Positions 32,536 through 44,600 of a DNA stretch of 64,000 bases are shown in pieces. Under the pieces are notes generated by a model that searched no databases, was not told the origin of the DNA, and saw only the letters and a list, made by a program, of their open reading frames with translations. Position 1 is the first letter of the stretch. Each line of letters opens with the position of its first letter. Source of the DNA: Ephemerocybe angulata. Its lineage: Eukaryota; Basidiomycota; Agaricomycetes; Agaricales; Psathyrellaceae. The DNA lies in the NCBI GenBank assembly GCA_013368325.1, contig JAACJK010000060.1:1-64000 (forward strand), in the 5' to 3' direction. Position numbers and translations under genes: made by a program.

Positions 32536-33437
32536 CCCTTACAAGGTACGACAACACCACCGGTACGAGGTATCCCTGGTTTAGGCCGAGAAGGGCATAG
32601 AGGCAAAGCAGGAGCACGACTGTAAACCGAAGCTGCGATTAGCTCTTGATCGAATCCATAGGATATTCAATGACTGCCTACTTTCGGAAGCAAAACCAAT
32701 GACCTTGAATGAGACTGGTCCCTCGGTGGAAATTGTGAATATGTTTTGTGAGGGGTATGGGGTCACTTACCAATACGTGTAATGGAATGCAGCGTGCAGA
32801 TCTGAAGAGAGCGGAGTTAGCTGGCCGTGGGGATGAAGCATCAAAGAATACATTGAGGCGATACCTTGGGAGATATCGTTACATAGAATCGCAACTCAAC
32901 TGTGGAAAACTATTCAGTCAAGTGTGGTTCAAATGAGATACGACGGCCTGCGCAACGTACCTACTAATGATGTTGCGAAGTTGATGAGAGGGACATATCG
33001 ATTGAAGAGGAACAGAACATTTCCTGTCTGCCACTTCTGGGGCCAAATCATCGAGATCTATGTAATTTAAGCTGGAGGTCAGACAACGCGGTTAGCAATA
33101 AATGAGATTATCTGTACCTCTTCACTGAGCGTGCTCAAGTAGTAGTAGAGCTATAATATCAAAGGGAAGATATTTGTAAAGGGGGTCGAAGACGATACTC
33201 AGAAGACGGTCCACTCACGTAGAAACAGGAAAAGGCAACATCGTCAAGATCATGATGAGTCTCTTTGTCGGAAAGAAACCTTGAAACGACATACGGGTAA
33301 TATACTAGGAATTTGTGAGCCGTATGTCAGCGGGACTATCGGAGATCTAGCGGCATGCCCGAGAAGCCCACCTCATCTTTCATCCGAGATGAAAGTTCTG
33401 CTGCAAGTTCTTGAAGCTCCTCTGCCCCTAAACTCAT
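32536..33437 (-). CDS. DUF6533-type membrane protein (3' end unresolved)
   Basis: Multi-exon minus-strand gene. Exons I can place: about 33437-33372, 33304-33219, 33150-33118, 33057-32961, then shorter ones down to about 32536. The joined frame reads VAFSCFYLYYYLSTLSEEI, SMIWPQKWQTGNVLFLFNRY and later VVLLLCLYALLGLNQGYL. This matches the N-terminal DUF6533 domain of Agaricomycete multi-pass membrane proteins: hydrophobic helix, acidic turn, W-x2-KW-x6-LF-x2-NRY. The function of this large family is unknown. The first exon (MSLGAEELQELAAELSSR) does not join in phase to the next one, so the start may be different or a 1-base defect may exist. A second copy begins at 63747. Confidence 0.6.
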
Positions 33438-34570
33438 GGTCTGACTGAGTCACAAAGTAGTGCGGAGATAAGGTTGATATGATCCTCCAGGGTTACAGTA
33501 TCTAAATCCTTTTCAATAGGTCGTAGCCCGTGACGCCGCGACTGTGACACAGTGCTCAAAAGTCATTCTGCTCTGCCGTGATAGCCTTGTAGAAGCCCAG
33601 AACCGAAGATGACACGATGAGACCTGGGTGTCACAATACTCAGAAGTCCCCTTCGATCTCCAGCGGGAGAACCCACCTTGTGGTTCTTCATTGGTCGTTA
33701 CAAGTGCTCAATGCTCAACTCCCCGGGCGGGGGTAACTTCCCCGACTGAAGGCGGCATTCAAGTTGAATCTTTCATGAATCTTCGGTTGACCAGGATCAG
33801 TTATCAAAACGACTTTTTAGTTAGGTGTGACGTGTCTCAGACGAACGACTCGGAACGAGCTCTAGTTAATCAAGCACTTCTGGCCCAACCAAAAGTATGT
33901 ACATTCACTCCGGATGACGGAGAACTGTTCATCTAATGATGACTTTAATCGTATTCCTGTCGCACAGTGTGGATTCAAATGTCTGCACGGGAAAAGATAT
34001 ATTCCTGCACGAGAGATCCCATTGCGGATACGTGCTGGGCGACGTGATAGCGCTCTTACATGAGGATTAGCGCGTTATAGTTTTTTCGGAGCGAAGCCGA
34101 GGCCAGTAAGATGAGAAGACTTTCATGGCCTTTTTTACGTGTGGCGGCATGCGTTTCAGTCATTAAACTTTGCGATGCTTCTGCATTCTCCCATCACGAT
34201 TCACCTTATTCCGTGGTTCTATATTCAGCTTTCGGGATCTTCGTCCCAAATTCCAATATGTACGTCCCCTTCTCGGTCTCGAACGCTTCTCCCATCTGAT
34301 ATCTTTGATTTAGCCTCGTGATGACATACCTGATATACCACCACCCATCCTGATGAAGTTGAAAGAAGCACCAGACCTCTATTCACACTCTCTCGACACA
34401 TCAATTGGTGTATCTGAGTATCCTCGCAGGTGCACGACACCCGCCTGCCGAAGTCAGCGAATGTTCCTGCCTTTAAGTCCCAGCGTCTTCTTCACGGAGT
34501 TACACTTCCACTCATGGGTTCACGTATACTGTCAAGTCTCCCAAGCTCCCAGTAAACGATACCCAGTGAC
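33180..34570 (+). repeat. Inverted segmental duplication, left copy
   Basis: Matches the reverse complement of 62420-64000. Shared blocks include GACGGTCCACTCACGTAGAA, GATCTAGCGGCATGCCCGAG, CTTTTCAATAGG and AACCCACCTT. It carries the start of the DUF6533 gene (minus) and a divergent region near 34110-34320. The left copy lacks about 190 bp present at 62.75-62.93 kb. The right copy runs off the window end. Confidence 0.85.
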
Positions 34571-36177
34571 TGAGGGAACGCGATCAGGCTACGCCCCGAT
34601 CACGTCACCATTGCGTTTGCCCCTATGCGTGTTCCGTCGGTGTTCAGTCGGGTTTCCCGACACTCTATATAGCGGGTTTTTTGCTTTGAATTCCGTTGTT
34701 GCCTTCCCCCATGTAACTCACCCACCCTCGTCCCGATTCCCCCTCTATGTGCACAACAATTTCATTCTTTTCGACCCTCTGTCTACATCTTGCTACGTGT
34801 GTGATCGAGGACGGAGATCCGAGCACCATCGCACCCAGACGTACTGTCGTCTCCTCACCAGTCTGCGTTGTCGGAGTGTTCGTCTCAGCACTCCACGACA
34901 TATACGCGAAGCCTTGAATTATACTAACATCCAGTCATCCCCGAGCATGAGTATTGAGCCATCTCACTTCCCGCTCCAATAAGTACATCACGCGCAGCCC
35001 TTTCTACTGGTACCCATGTGAACTTGATCAACCCCAGTGTTGAAGTTTATGTGGACCTCAATCAAATTCGATCTACGCTCCAAGGTCTAGATGATTTACA
35101 CGGCACGGCCGTCATTCTTATTAACGCTCTTCTATATCACCCTTTCGAGGGCAACCAGGGTACGAAGAGGGATAGACGCCAAGTGAGCGAGCGGCGCATC
35201 GGAAGAAGTCAGAAGCGTGGGTTAGGGAATCCGGGTGGGGTTAGACTATGGAACGTGTGTATAATAATCAGAAGTCGAAGAGGCCGGAGATGAAGGAATG
35301 AGAGCACTCACCCTGAATGCACGTCGAAGAGCGGAAGGAAAAGGAGCGCCCCAACGTCATCGATATCCGCCCGCGTCGCCGGCGATCTGGATAACATGAC
35401 ACGACTCGGAGAGGCCCCATGAGCAGTGTATCACTGCAGAAAGTAGCTCGGACCTACGCACTGCGACTTCCGGTATACGAGAAGTTGACGAGGACTGTCT
35501 CTAATTGCTTCTTTACATCCTGTAAAAATAGGCACCACCAGAAACCCAAAATTGTCCTAAACTAGCGTAAAATATTTACTCCCGAATCTCGGGGTGACCC
35601 GCTCAATCCGGCCCCTACAGCCCCCTCGGCATCCATTAAAACACATATGTCATGCATCACAACGCGTTCCGATCGGCCTGGCGTCTAAATATGAGTCGTC
35701 AATGTGACTGATGCAGACGGGGTTGAAATCGGGGAGCAGACTCAGCGGGTGAGCGGTATCTCAGCGCGCACGCACTGAACTCGGCGGTTACCCAGTGTCG
35801 AGATGAGCCAGATCTTACAGCGTCGGAGTGAACCCAGCATCTTATTCTCCCTCATGATGAGAAACATTGAACTCGTTGTGCTGAAAGCACGATTAGAGGC
35901 TTTATTTATTTTTTGGGGCCATTCGATGAAGCCTCAGCTCTGAAACTCGCAGGGTCCTATCGAAGGTACTGTGTATTCACAGGTTCTAAATATTGCGAAC
36001 ATAATTCCGAAACTGTGACTTGGCTCACTCCGAACGGAGTGGCGTTGTAGTCATTCCCTCAGGGTCTTCGAAGGTACACTTAAAAGGCGGGCGGTCTGCA
36101 GCAATTTTCACACAAGCAAGGTACACCCACTACTTCTCACATCAAAACTATCGCCTGATACCGACTACCTCGCTATT
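34571..36177. other. No convincing gene
   Basis: Open frames at 34353-34982 and 35018-35293 show no domain, signal or homology I recognise. The promoter of the next gene lies at the end, with CTTAAAAGG near 36080. Confidence 0.35.
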
Positions 36178-36749
36178 ATGAGGCTCACATTCGTCCCTGC
36201 TCTGACTGCGCTCGCCCTTGGCGTCGCTTCCACATTCACCACGGCGTACGCCTATGCTGTGAGCCACTGCATTTTTCATATGCTGCGACTAGACTAACAT
36301 TACCCCTGGAATAGAACAATGATAACTGGGATGCTCGTTCCATCATCGACCCCAGCTCAAACACCCTAGACGCGCGCTACGGGACAGGGATTGAAGTGCC
36401 TTTCCAGCCCGTCCTGCGTGACTTCCTTGAAGAGGCTGTTGACGCGTACCGTCGCCATCTCGGCGAATCGGAGAGTCTCGAAGCCCGGACCGGCACTTGG
36501 TATACTTTCAAGTCCGGGGACACGGATGGCAGGCAGCAACGGATGGAGTGCAGCGGGAATGAGCTTGTTAGGGATATCAAAGCACGATTGGCCGGGCTTT
36601 CGGATCCCGCGACTTTGGCTTCAGGAAAACTTTACATCTATCTGCCCAGTGGCATTATTTTCTACTTGGATGAGAGGAAGTCTTTGAATTCCCAGAAGGA
36701 GCGGGTCAGCCCTGGGAACGCAATCTGGTTTAGAAAGAGGAGGACTTAA
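36178..36749 (+). CDS. Putative secreted protein, 171 aa
   Basis: Exon 1 (36178-36258, 27 codons) encodes a signal peptide (MRLTFVPALTALALGVAST). A 56-bp intron separates it from exon 2 (36315-36749). The mature part is hydrophilic, has a single Cys (MECSGNELVRD) and ends in a basic FRKRRT. It contains a pattern like WYTFKSGD, and YIYLPSGIIFYLDE near the C-terminus. The layout (signal-peptide exon, then the rest) resembles the 21-26 kb peptide genes, but the sequence does not. Likely extracellular; role unknown. Confidence 0.7.
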
Positions 36750-38823
36750 CCTTAGAATTGTTACTGTTTAGCTCCTCCACTCCTTCTATTTAGGACTCTA
36801 TCCCACTAAGCCTCTATGTATTGGCTCGTTTGCGAATATCCCTTTACTTATTTTTCATTCAACGGTATCCCCAAACAATCAGGAAACTACGCATGGTGGA
36901 CACATGGCGACAGGGAGTACGCAGAACACTGCCTCCGATATATATAGAGAACACGCACACCGCAACAGAACTTGCATTGTCCACGAGCTCTAAAAGCGAT
37001 GGAGGTAGAGTGAGAACGGGGACCGGAGATGACGCACCGTGCTTGAAACATCACAAGACAACCGGCGAGGAGACATGGGGTTGGAATACGCAGCGTGAAC
37101 CATTCGCTCGCTCGCGATCCCAAGGACGTTTCGAACGGGAATCGAGCGTCGAGGAAGGTAGTTGGGTTGCACGCGCACGGCGTCAGGGTGCAGTGAAGGA
37201 CGCACTGATGCTGCACAAGTCACCCGACCCGCCGTAGAGGTAAGCTCAACCCTATCTTTCACATTAGTAGTCGCAGTCGCAGTCTCAGTCGTTCCGTCGA
37301 GGTACGCGGTCCCAAACACATCGTGGAGCGGGACATCACCAACAGAAACGGAGAGGCTGGCGTCGGAGGAGAACGCAGTTGCCAGTTGAGTGCGAGATCT
37401 GCTCGAGCGGTGCATGGTGTCCCGATGCGGAGGGAGCGGCCGGTAGGACATTGGCAAAGAGTAGCGCAATAGGTGCGATATCGCCTCCCGGATCCCTCCA
37501 CTTCCTTTCTCCCCTTATTCCAAGACATCCACACCTCGCGACCCATTCGTCCCCATGTGAGAGAAGCGGGGTGCAATGAGCGGGATCGTCGATCGGATCT
37601 TGTCAGAAATCAGCGAGATGGGATTGCGTACCGTCCTTCGCTATGTCGAGCTCGTCCTATCTCGGCGTCATTCCCGAGTATGCGGTTGAGATTGGAGAAG
37701 ACAACGTAGCCGAGTTCGTGTGTCGTTTCAGCATGTTCATGGGAGGAGAGGCCAGTGGTGAGAATGCGGCAGGTTCGGCGTGAAGCGATGGGGGGCGGGT
37801 ATGACCTGATCTATCCTGACGAAACAGACGGTCAGCTTCATATTGGGGTGCAGATGCGCACCTTTCGTACTGGTATGGAAAGTCTAGTCCTTGCTTATCC
37901 GAGCTCGGCGTTGGCTCAGCATCGTACCCCCGGATATGCCTACGAGCACCCTCTCCCGTGTGAGTGCGCACACCTTTCCGGCCTGCCGTCGCCATATTCA
38001 TCGTGACCGTGGGTTGATTGTTGGAAGGCCTGTTTAGTCATCCTCGTAGTTCTGCGAGAGCAGAACACAGCACCTTTTCGTAATATAAACTACAATCCCG
38101 GATATCGTCTACGATCACTCCTCCCGTCTGAGCTGGGTCGTCTGGGTTGCATTCGCCAGGTTGTTCAATATGGTGAAGGGCCCCATTGTCGTCGTCGCCT
38201 TCGTCGGGATGACGATCGTCATTGGTTAAGGTGCGACGGGCCAATTGAAGCCTCGCGAAGCGAATTGAGCGAAGTCCGTACAAATCCATGTCACCCTAAC
38301 GGTCCTAACCAAACCTCTGAATCCCATCGGAGTAGCACTGCGTGCACCTTATACCCTCGAACAGTCGACTTTCCAGGACTGTATACGGTGAGGTCTTGAC
38401 CTTATCACGAGATTCTTTCATGATTGATGAGACGTAGATCTACTCAGAGATAGATGCTAGAAGGTAGCTTCCGGGAGGCAAATATGTTTCTCCAGGTCTC
38501 GAAAAGATAGGAATAGCTGTAAGCGATAACGTTTGTCCGATCCGCTTTGTTCTCGGCTCTTGCTCGGCGTTCCGCTTAGGGTGGAGTCTATTCGTTTGGA
38601 ATTGATAAATTAGGGAGGGCTGCTGTACGTTGTCTATCTTCGTCTTCCTGAGACTCAGAGCCAGAGGTGCCAGAGTCATATTATTCTCACCTTTCACTTC
38701 AGATGTCCAGTTTAACGAAGTCGACAATGCCTGGAGATGGAGGGAGAAGAATGATTCGTCTAAATCATCGAGGTCGAAGTACGCAGTCCGACTGATTCCT
38801 CGTTTCTGCTCCTCTGCTCTTGT
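36750..38823. other. Weak frames only
   Basis: Several overlapping open frames on both strands (36821-37237 plus; 36990-37469, 37657-38001 and 38038-38289 minus) without recognisable motifs. A decayed multi-exon gene on the minus strand is possible but cannot be supported. Confidence 0.3.
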
Positions 38824-39715
38824 TTGAATCCCACGTACGTACTATACCATCTCAGAAACTTTACTTCTCTTGAAGATACTCGTTTAGATCCAGGGGGAGA
38901 GTCCTCTGGGGTTCAGCCTCGTGACACCAGTACCGCCAGCTCAAAATATGTCCCTAACAACGGACATGCTTCTACATCGAGCAGAAGACGTCGCGCCGAT
39001 GGAGTCGTCCCGAGCGAAGGATTCAGCACTGATGGCAGCGTCATAGAGAATGAGGGATTCGTCGGTACATCGCAAACCTACCCCGGGACGGGTACATCAA
39101 CGTCCACCATCACAGAACATCACACTCAGACGGCCAGTAGTCTTCCTGGTCGCCACACTGGGATTTCAAGTCAGGTTCTAGTAACCATCATACTAGTTGG
39201 AGTCCTGAGTGCACTCATGGGCGTCTTCCTACTTGTCTGGTACAGGCGCCGCCGTCGAAGGTCGTTGAAATTAGCCGGTGTGTACAACCGCAGTCTATCG
39301 CACTGTACTTGGAGGGTGTTACTGATTGTTGTATTGTTCATTATCTACAGCCGATACCTTGAGTCCTTTCGTAGGACTAATTAGCGCCTCAACCACCGTC
39401 GGTGATCGAATTCCTTCAATTTCACAGGCTCGCGGAGTTCACAAGTCCCGTGTTATGTCGAGTGTCGATCCGGTTTGTTTTGTTGGGGGTCGTCTGTCGA
39501 CGCATGTACAAGATACACTCCCACCTGTAGTCCGCAGCCAGCCAGATACGGGATTGGATACAGATTCAGCAACACTGGTGTCGTGGTCTTCATCCAACAG
39601 ATTACATGGCATCCCCGTACTGCCAGTGGCCCCCGACCTGCTGCCTCCGTTTTATCAAACCTCCCCTGTTCAACCCAGTTTCCAGGAAAGAGGGCGGCGT
39701 CAAGAGAAAAGATGA
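38824..39715 (+). CDS. Ser/Thr-rich single-pass membrane protein, 272 aa
   Basis: Exons 38824-39277 and 39351-39715 (819 bp), with a 73-bp intron. The N-terminal part is Ser/Thr/Gly-rich (TASSLPGRHTGISS) and probably O-glycosylated outside. One transmembrane helix (VLVTIILVGVLSALMGVFLL) is followed by a stop-transfer run YRRRRRR. The C-terminal tail is Pro/Ser-rich and cytoplasmic. This architecture is common in Agaricomycete surface proteins of unknown role. No signal peptide is seen at the chosen ATG, so upstream exons coding for the ectodomain are probably missing from this model. Confidence 0.6.
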
Positions 39716-40318
39716 AGTGCGGAACACTGAATCTGTTGGCTCCGTGCATGGTACATATATTGTTATCTGCCAGTTTCTCAATCTGATATGAGTGCAATAT
39801 GGCCACCTCGCCTCCTGGTACCGAGCGTGGAATAGATCACTTAGTCTATATATCGATATGTCCTCGCTCTGTTTGTATATATTTGTTTCTGCCTTCCTCG
39901 CCCTTGGGTACATCGTCGCAACATCGTCGGCTTCCTTTCCTTTTCCCATGTATATCCGGTTGCCTGTCCTTGCTATTTTCTTTCTCTGTTATGTTTTTCT
40001 CGATGAATACCATCCTTCAACGCTTCACGAATACTTTGTTCATGCAACTCTGTTCATGCAACGGTCTCCGCTCTCATGATTTATCTCCGTTGTGACATGG
40101 TCCTTCCATCGTGATCTCCGTCCAGCTGTTGGCTTTGTCCATTCTCGATCGCCTACGTCGCCTATCGCCCTCTTTTGTTTCACTTCTTATTATCATGGTC
40201 AGGGCAATTTTTTCTGTATTCTACCATAAAGCTAAGCGCGAAAATCGTTTCGAGACCATTATCGACTGTTCCGAAACCCTCTTCTGTCCCGCTCCTAACA
40301 TAATCGCCACCTGCATCC
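39716..40318. other. Pyrimidine-rich spacer before the Helitron region
   Basis: T/C-rich sequence without a gene. The Helitron 5' end may lie here, but no diagnostic terminus could be fixed. Confidence 0.35.
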
Positions 40319-41349
40319 ATGTCCTTCGCCGCCGTGTCCGGACTCTTCTCCCTCTCCGACGGGGCTCGCACTGCCGGCCCTGCTCGCGTCAAGTCTGATA
40401 CATACGATCCAAAGAATCCACCTCGCCCATACATCACTTATACCACTGCCCTCAAAACCTCCAACGCGAAATTCCCCGATTTTCCAGCGACTATCCGGGT
40501 ATTCTCCCCACCTCAGAACCCCGTCCTTCCCAATAATACTGTCATCCTGGCGACCGCCAAATTCTATATCGCGTCCAACAACGATGGCATTTCTTATGCT
40601 TATCTTGAAGCTACAGACTGCGGTGCATTCCCTGGCGATTCGATGTCCGAAGACTACGACTCCAGCTTCCCCGACAGTATGTACCCGAGCGTTTACATTA
40701 TGGGGCATTGCGTCAAGGAGGGGGTATCCGTTGAAGAGGGCAGTGTGTTCAATGCTTCGTTTGAGCAGTTTGTGCTTCATGGCATGCGTGAGTTCAACAT
40801 TGAGTGCGTCATTTTCTTACTCCCGTTTTTCACGCGGCTAATTTCGTATACCCCTGTAGGTGTCTCTTCGATAAAGGTCCCCGCTGGGCGAAGACGCCTC
40901 CCCCTACGCCTGGATCCTGCTTTGGGGCGATCGGAGTTTGCGAATTATACACCCCTTCCGGTGCACTTCGTGTCTCTCTCAAGCACATTGCTCTCAACGG
41001 CCGTTCCAAGGACGTTTCTGCGCCCGCGACTACAATTGCGACACCGAACCGCAAATTTGCGGCCGTGCTTCCACTTCCTCCGACCACATCTCCTGCTGCG
41101 TCTGGAAGTAAACGCCCTGCCCCCATCCCACCTCTTCCGTCCCGTGCTCCTGCGACTCCGTCTCCTACCAAGAAGGCTAAAACGACCCCCAAGAAGAAAG
41201 CGAAGGAGGCTACAGCTCCCACGCGCGCCTCCAACCGTGCAAAGGGTAAGCAGGCCGAGACCGTGACCCCAACCAACGAAGATGACGGTCAAGAGTTTGA
41301 GGAGATGTATGATGAGGAGGGGCGTGTCGATGACGTCGTTGCTGAGTGA
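40319..41349 (+). CDS. Helitron-linked protein with possible OB fold, 324 aa
   Basis: Exons 40319-40803 and 40860-41349 (975 bp). The N-terminal 200 residues look like a compact beta-rich domain (NTVILATAKFYIASN, GISYAYLEATDC, VYIMGHCV). The C-terminal third is a disordered, Lys/Pro-rich tail (KRPAPIPPLPSRAP, KKAKTTPKKKAKEA) ending in an acidic stretch. It stops about 290 bp before the Helitron replicase-helicase on the same strand. Some Helitrons carry RPA-like single-strand DNA-binding proteins, and the beta-rich domain plus basic tail would suit that role. The OB-fold assignment is inference; no diagnostic motif is visible. Confidence 0.55.
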
Positions 41350-41635
41350 GCCGTTTACATTTCTCTTCGTTCTCTGCATTTTGTCTTCAGTTAATTGTGC
41401 TTTATGCATCCTTCCGATCGTCATACCTAATTATATGAATAATTATGCTTTTGTCATTGTATCTCTTTATGCCATACCATGTTTTCACTGCTCTGACCAT
41501 ATTCTTATTATATGCCTTCTCTGTAATTGCTCTTTTGTCTTCCATGGTTTATCTTACCTTCCTTTACGCACACACCCGTCTTTTTATCATCGTTGTCTCC
41601 CTTACAGCACCATTTCATCGTAACATCCTCTCTCC

Positions 41636-44600
41636 ATGTCGTCCGACCACCCTTGGGTTATACGTGGTGTGTCGTGCCCTCCCTTGAAATGGGGTGCGGT
41701 TACTCGGAATGGCCAGCACCGTTGTCGATTCTGTCAGGTTATACTTCTTTCAGGAGAGTCATCCGGATTCTGCTGTGGTCCGAATGGCCGTCGTCTTCCT
41801 GATGTACCTCCACTCCCGCCTTTACCACACGAATTTGATATTTTCCTCAATCACCGTGACATCTCCAAGAATTCTCGCATGCTCAATCTTCAATTCTCAT
41901 TCGCTTCAATGGAGACCACGCATCAATTCCCCGAAACAACTGGAGGTCCTTCAAATGTCTCAATACAAGGCAAGGTCTACCATCGAGTACGGCCCGATCA
42001 CGCATCTTCAGCAATGCACTGCCTTCTCCATGACGGTTTCCTCCTGCAGTCCATGCCCCAGCATAGACTTACAGAGGACATTCCGTTAGCATGGATGCTC
42101 AATACCCGCAATGCGCTCCAACGTGTGAATCCCTTTGTGCGGGCGGTGCAGACCGTCGCTCACTCAAATCCAAACACGCCCACTGCTCAAATCGTGGTCA
42201 ACGACACTGGACCCTCAACAGAAATCGCCGCATTGATATCCTTCGAAAATTCCGCCGTCTCCGACATCCAAGGCCGACGTTTGGTCGTATCTCGGAACAA
42301 CCACACCGAGTTCCGAATTTCAAATATGAGCCGTCTCTGGGAGCCACTTGCCTATCCGCTGCTCTTTCCACACGCGTCTCTTGGATGGGGTGTTTTCGGG
42401 AACATCGCGGACGTCGACAACACGTACAACCCGTTTGACAATCCCCACGACATGAGCAGCAGCACATCTCAAATGTGGCACTACAGGGCTCGCCTCCTCC
42501 GTGAAGAACGGTTCTCAATATTTGGAAGACTTACCTGCGAGTATTTGGTCGATATGCACACGCGCGATCTCGAAAATAGACTCGGTTATATTCAGAGAAA
42601 TCAAGAACGGCTTCGACGCGAGGAAGATGCCGAACTCATGGCCGTGGATGATGTTCAACCCAATGAAAATATCTACCTCCCTGCATCCTTTCTGGGGTCG
42701 CGTCGATGGGCATCTGAACAAGTGTCCGACTCACTGGCTATTGCCTCCGCATGTGGAAAACCCACCTTCTTCGTCACAATGACATGCAATCCAAACTGGC
42801 CCGAAATTACATCTCAACTCCGACCCGGTCAAGATTTCTCCGACATTCCTATTGTTGTCGCCCGGGTCTTCAAGCAGAAGGTCCGACAGCTGCTTGATGC
42901 GTTGAAAACCATGTTTTCCAATGCAGGTCGTCCAATATATATCATCCAGTGCATCGAATTCCAGAAGCGTGGTCTGCCGCATGTCCACATCCTCATCAGG
43001 TACCGAATACCTTGCAATACCCCCGCCTTGATCGACTCGGTTATCAGTGCCTGTCTCCCTGAAGATCCTGGCGACCGCGAACTCATCAAGAAATTTATGA
43101 TTCATCGACACCCCAAACCTGATCAACCTGCATCGAAATACTGCCAAAGAGAGGGCTCAGATGGCTCCAGAAAATGCCGCTTCCACTATCCTCAGACCCT
43201 TCAACCCACCACCACGATTGATGCTGAGGGCCGTGTTCACTACATGCGTCTGCACGAAGAGGACAGGATGGTCGTACCATACTGCCTCCCTCTTATCCGC
43301 CAGTTTAAGTGTCACATCAACATGGAAGTTGCCGGAACGTCTCATCTCTTTCAATATCTCTTCAAGTATATCCACAACGGTTCGTCTGCATTCAATGTTA
43401 TAGCTACAAATATATATCCTGACCATTATTTCCAGGCCCTGACCGTGCAAGATACCGGGTTACGGATCCGAATGCAAACCCCGATGCCGTCAATGAAATT
43501 GAGGACTTCTGGAACGCCCGGTATCTGTCTGCTGGAGAGGCTGCTTGGCGCATTCTCGGCTTTCATATTACAATGAAGGATCCTGCGGTCACATCGCTGC
43601 CTGTCCATCTCACGAACAATCGCGCCAATCTTCGCTATCACCGTAGAACTGACGATGGATCACTCTCAAGGCTCGAACGTTACTTTTTACGACCTCATGG
43701 CTCATTTCAGAAGGATGGGATCGAAATCTCCTTTGATTCCCTGACCTACACCGACTACTTCTCCACTTTTCGTCTCGCCCCGTTTGATCCCACAAAGGTC
43801 GATGACCCACGGTACTATCGAGAAGCTCCAAATGCAGTCAATGCATCCCAAATGCACGTCATACTCCGAGCACCATCCAATCCCCATATCTCCCGCATTC
43901 AAACTGTCCGTCCAACTCAGGGTGACATCTATTATCTTCGGATGATCTTGATGAATCGTCCCGCTCGGTCATTTGAAGACGCACGCACTACCCAAGAAAC
44001 TCTGTTTCCCACCCACCAAGAGTGTGCCATCGCAATGGGGCTATTCGCTGAGGGAAGTGAGGCTCTGTTTGCAATTGCAGAGGCTGTTACAGGCCTTCGA
44101 ACGCCACGGGAGTTAAGAGTGCTTTTCATCCACCTCCTTATCCACAATTGCGTCCCTGCGCCGCTCCAGATATGGGAACAATTTCAAGACCAGCTGTGTT
44201 TCGACTTTGTGGTCCGCAATAACGGTTCCGACGAGCTCGGGTCCGATGCTGCTCTCGCTGAGATTGGACTCTACCTCAGCGAATATGGCAAATCATTGGA
44301 GGACTATGGTCTACCGCAGCCTACCTGTAGGATGGCTGAGCTCACACACGAGATGCAACGATGGGCTGGACGTGAAGAAGAACTTGCTCTGTATGCCGAC
44401 CACCTCACCAGCATGTTCAATGCGGAGCAGCGCGCCCTGTATGACTCTGTACTTGACGCTGCCCTAAACAAAAGACCTCTTCGTGTCTTTGTCGATGGTG
44501 CAGCAGGTACAGGAAAGACCACAGTCATCAAAGCTCTCTGCAGCAAGCTGCGGTCCGTCAAGCGCATTGTTCTTGCAACGGCAACTTCGGCATCGGCAGC

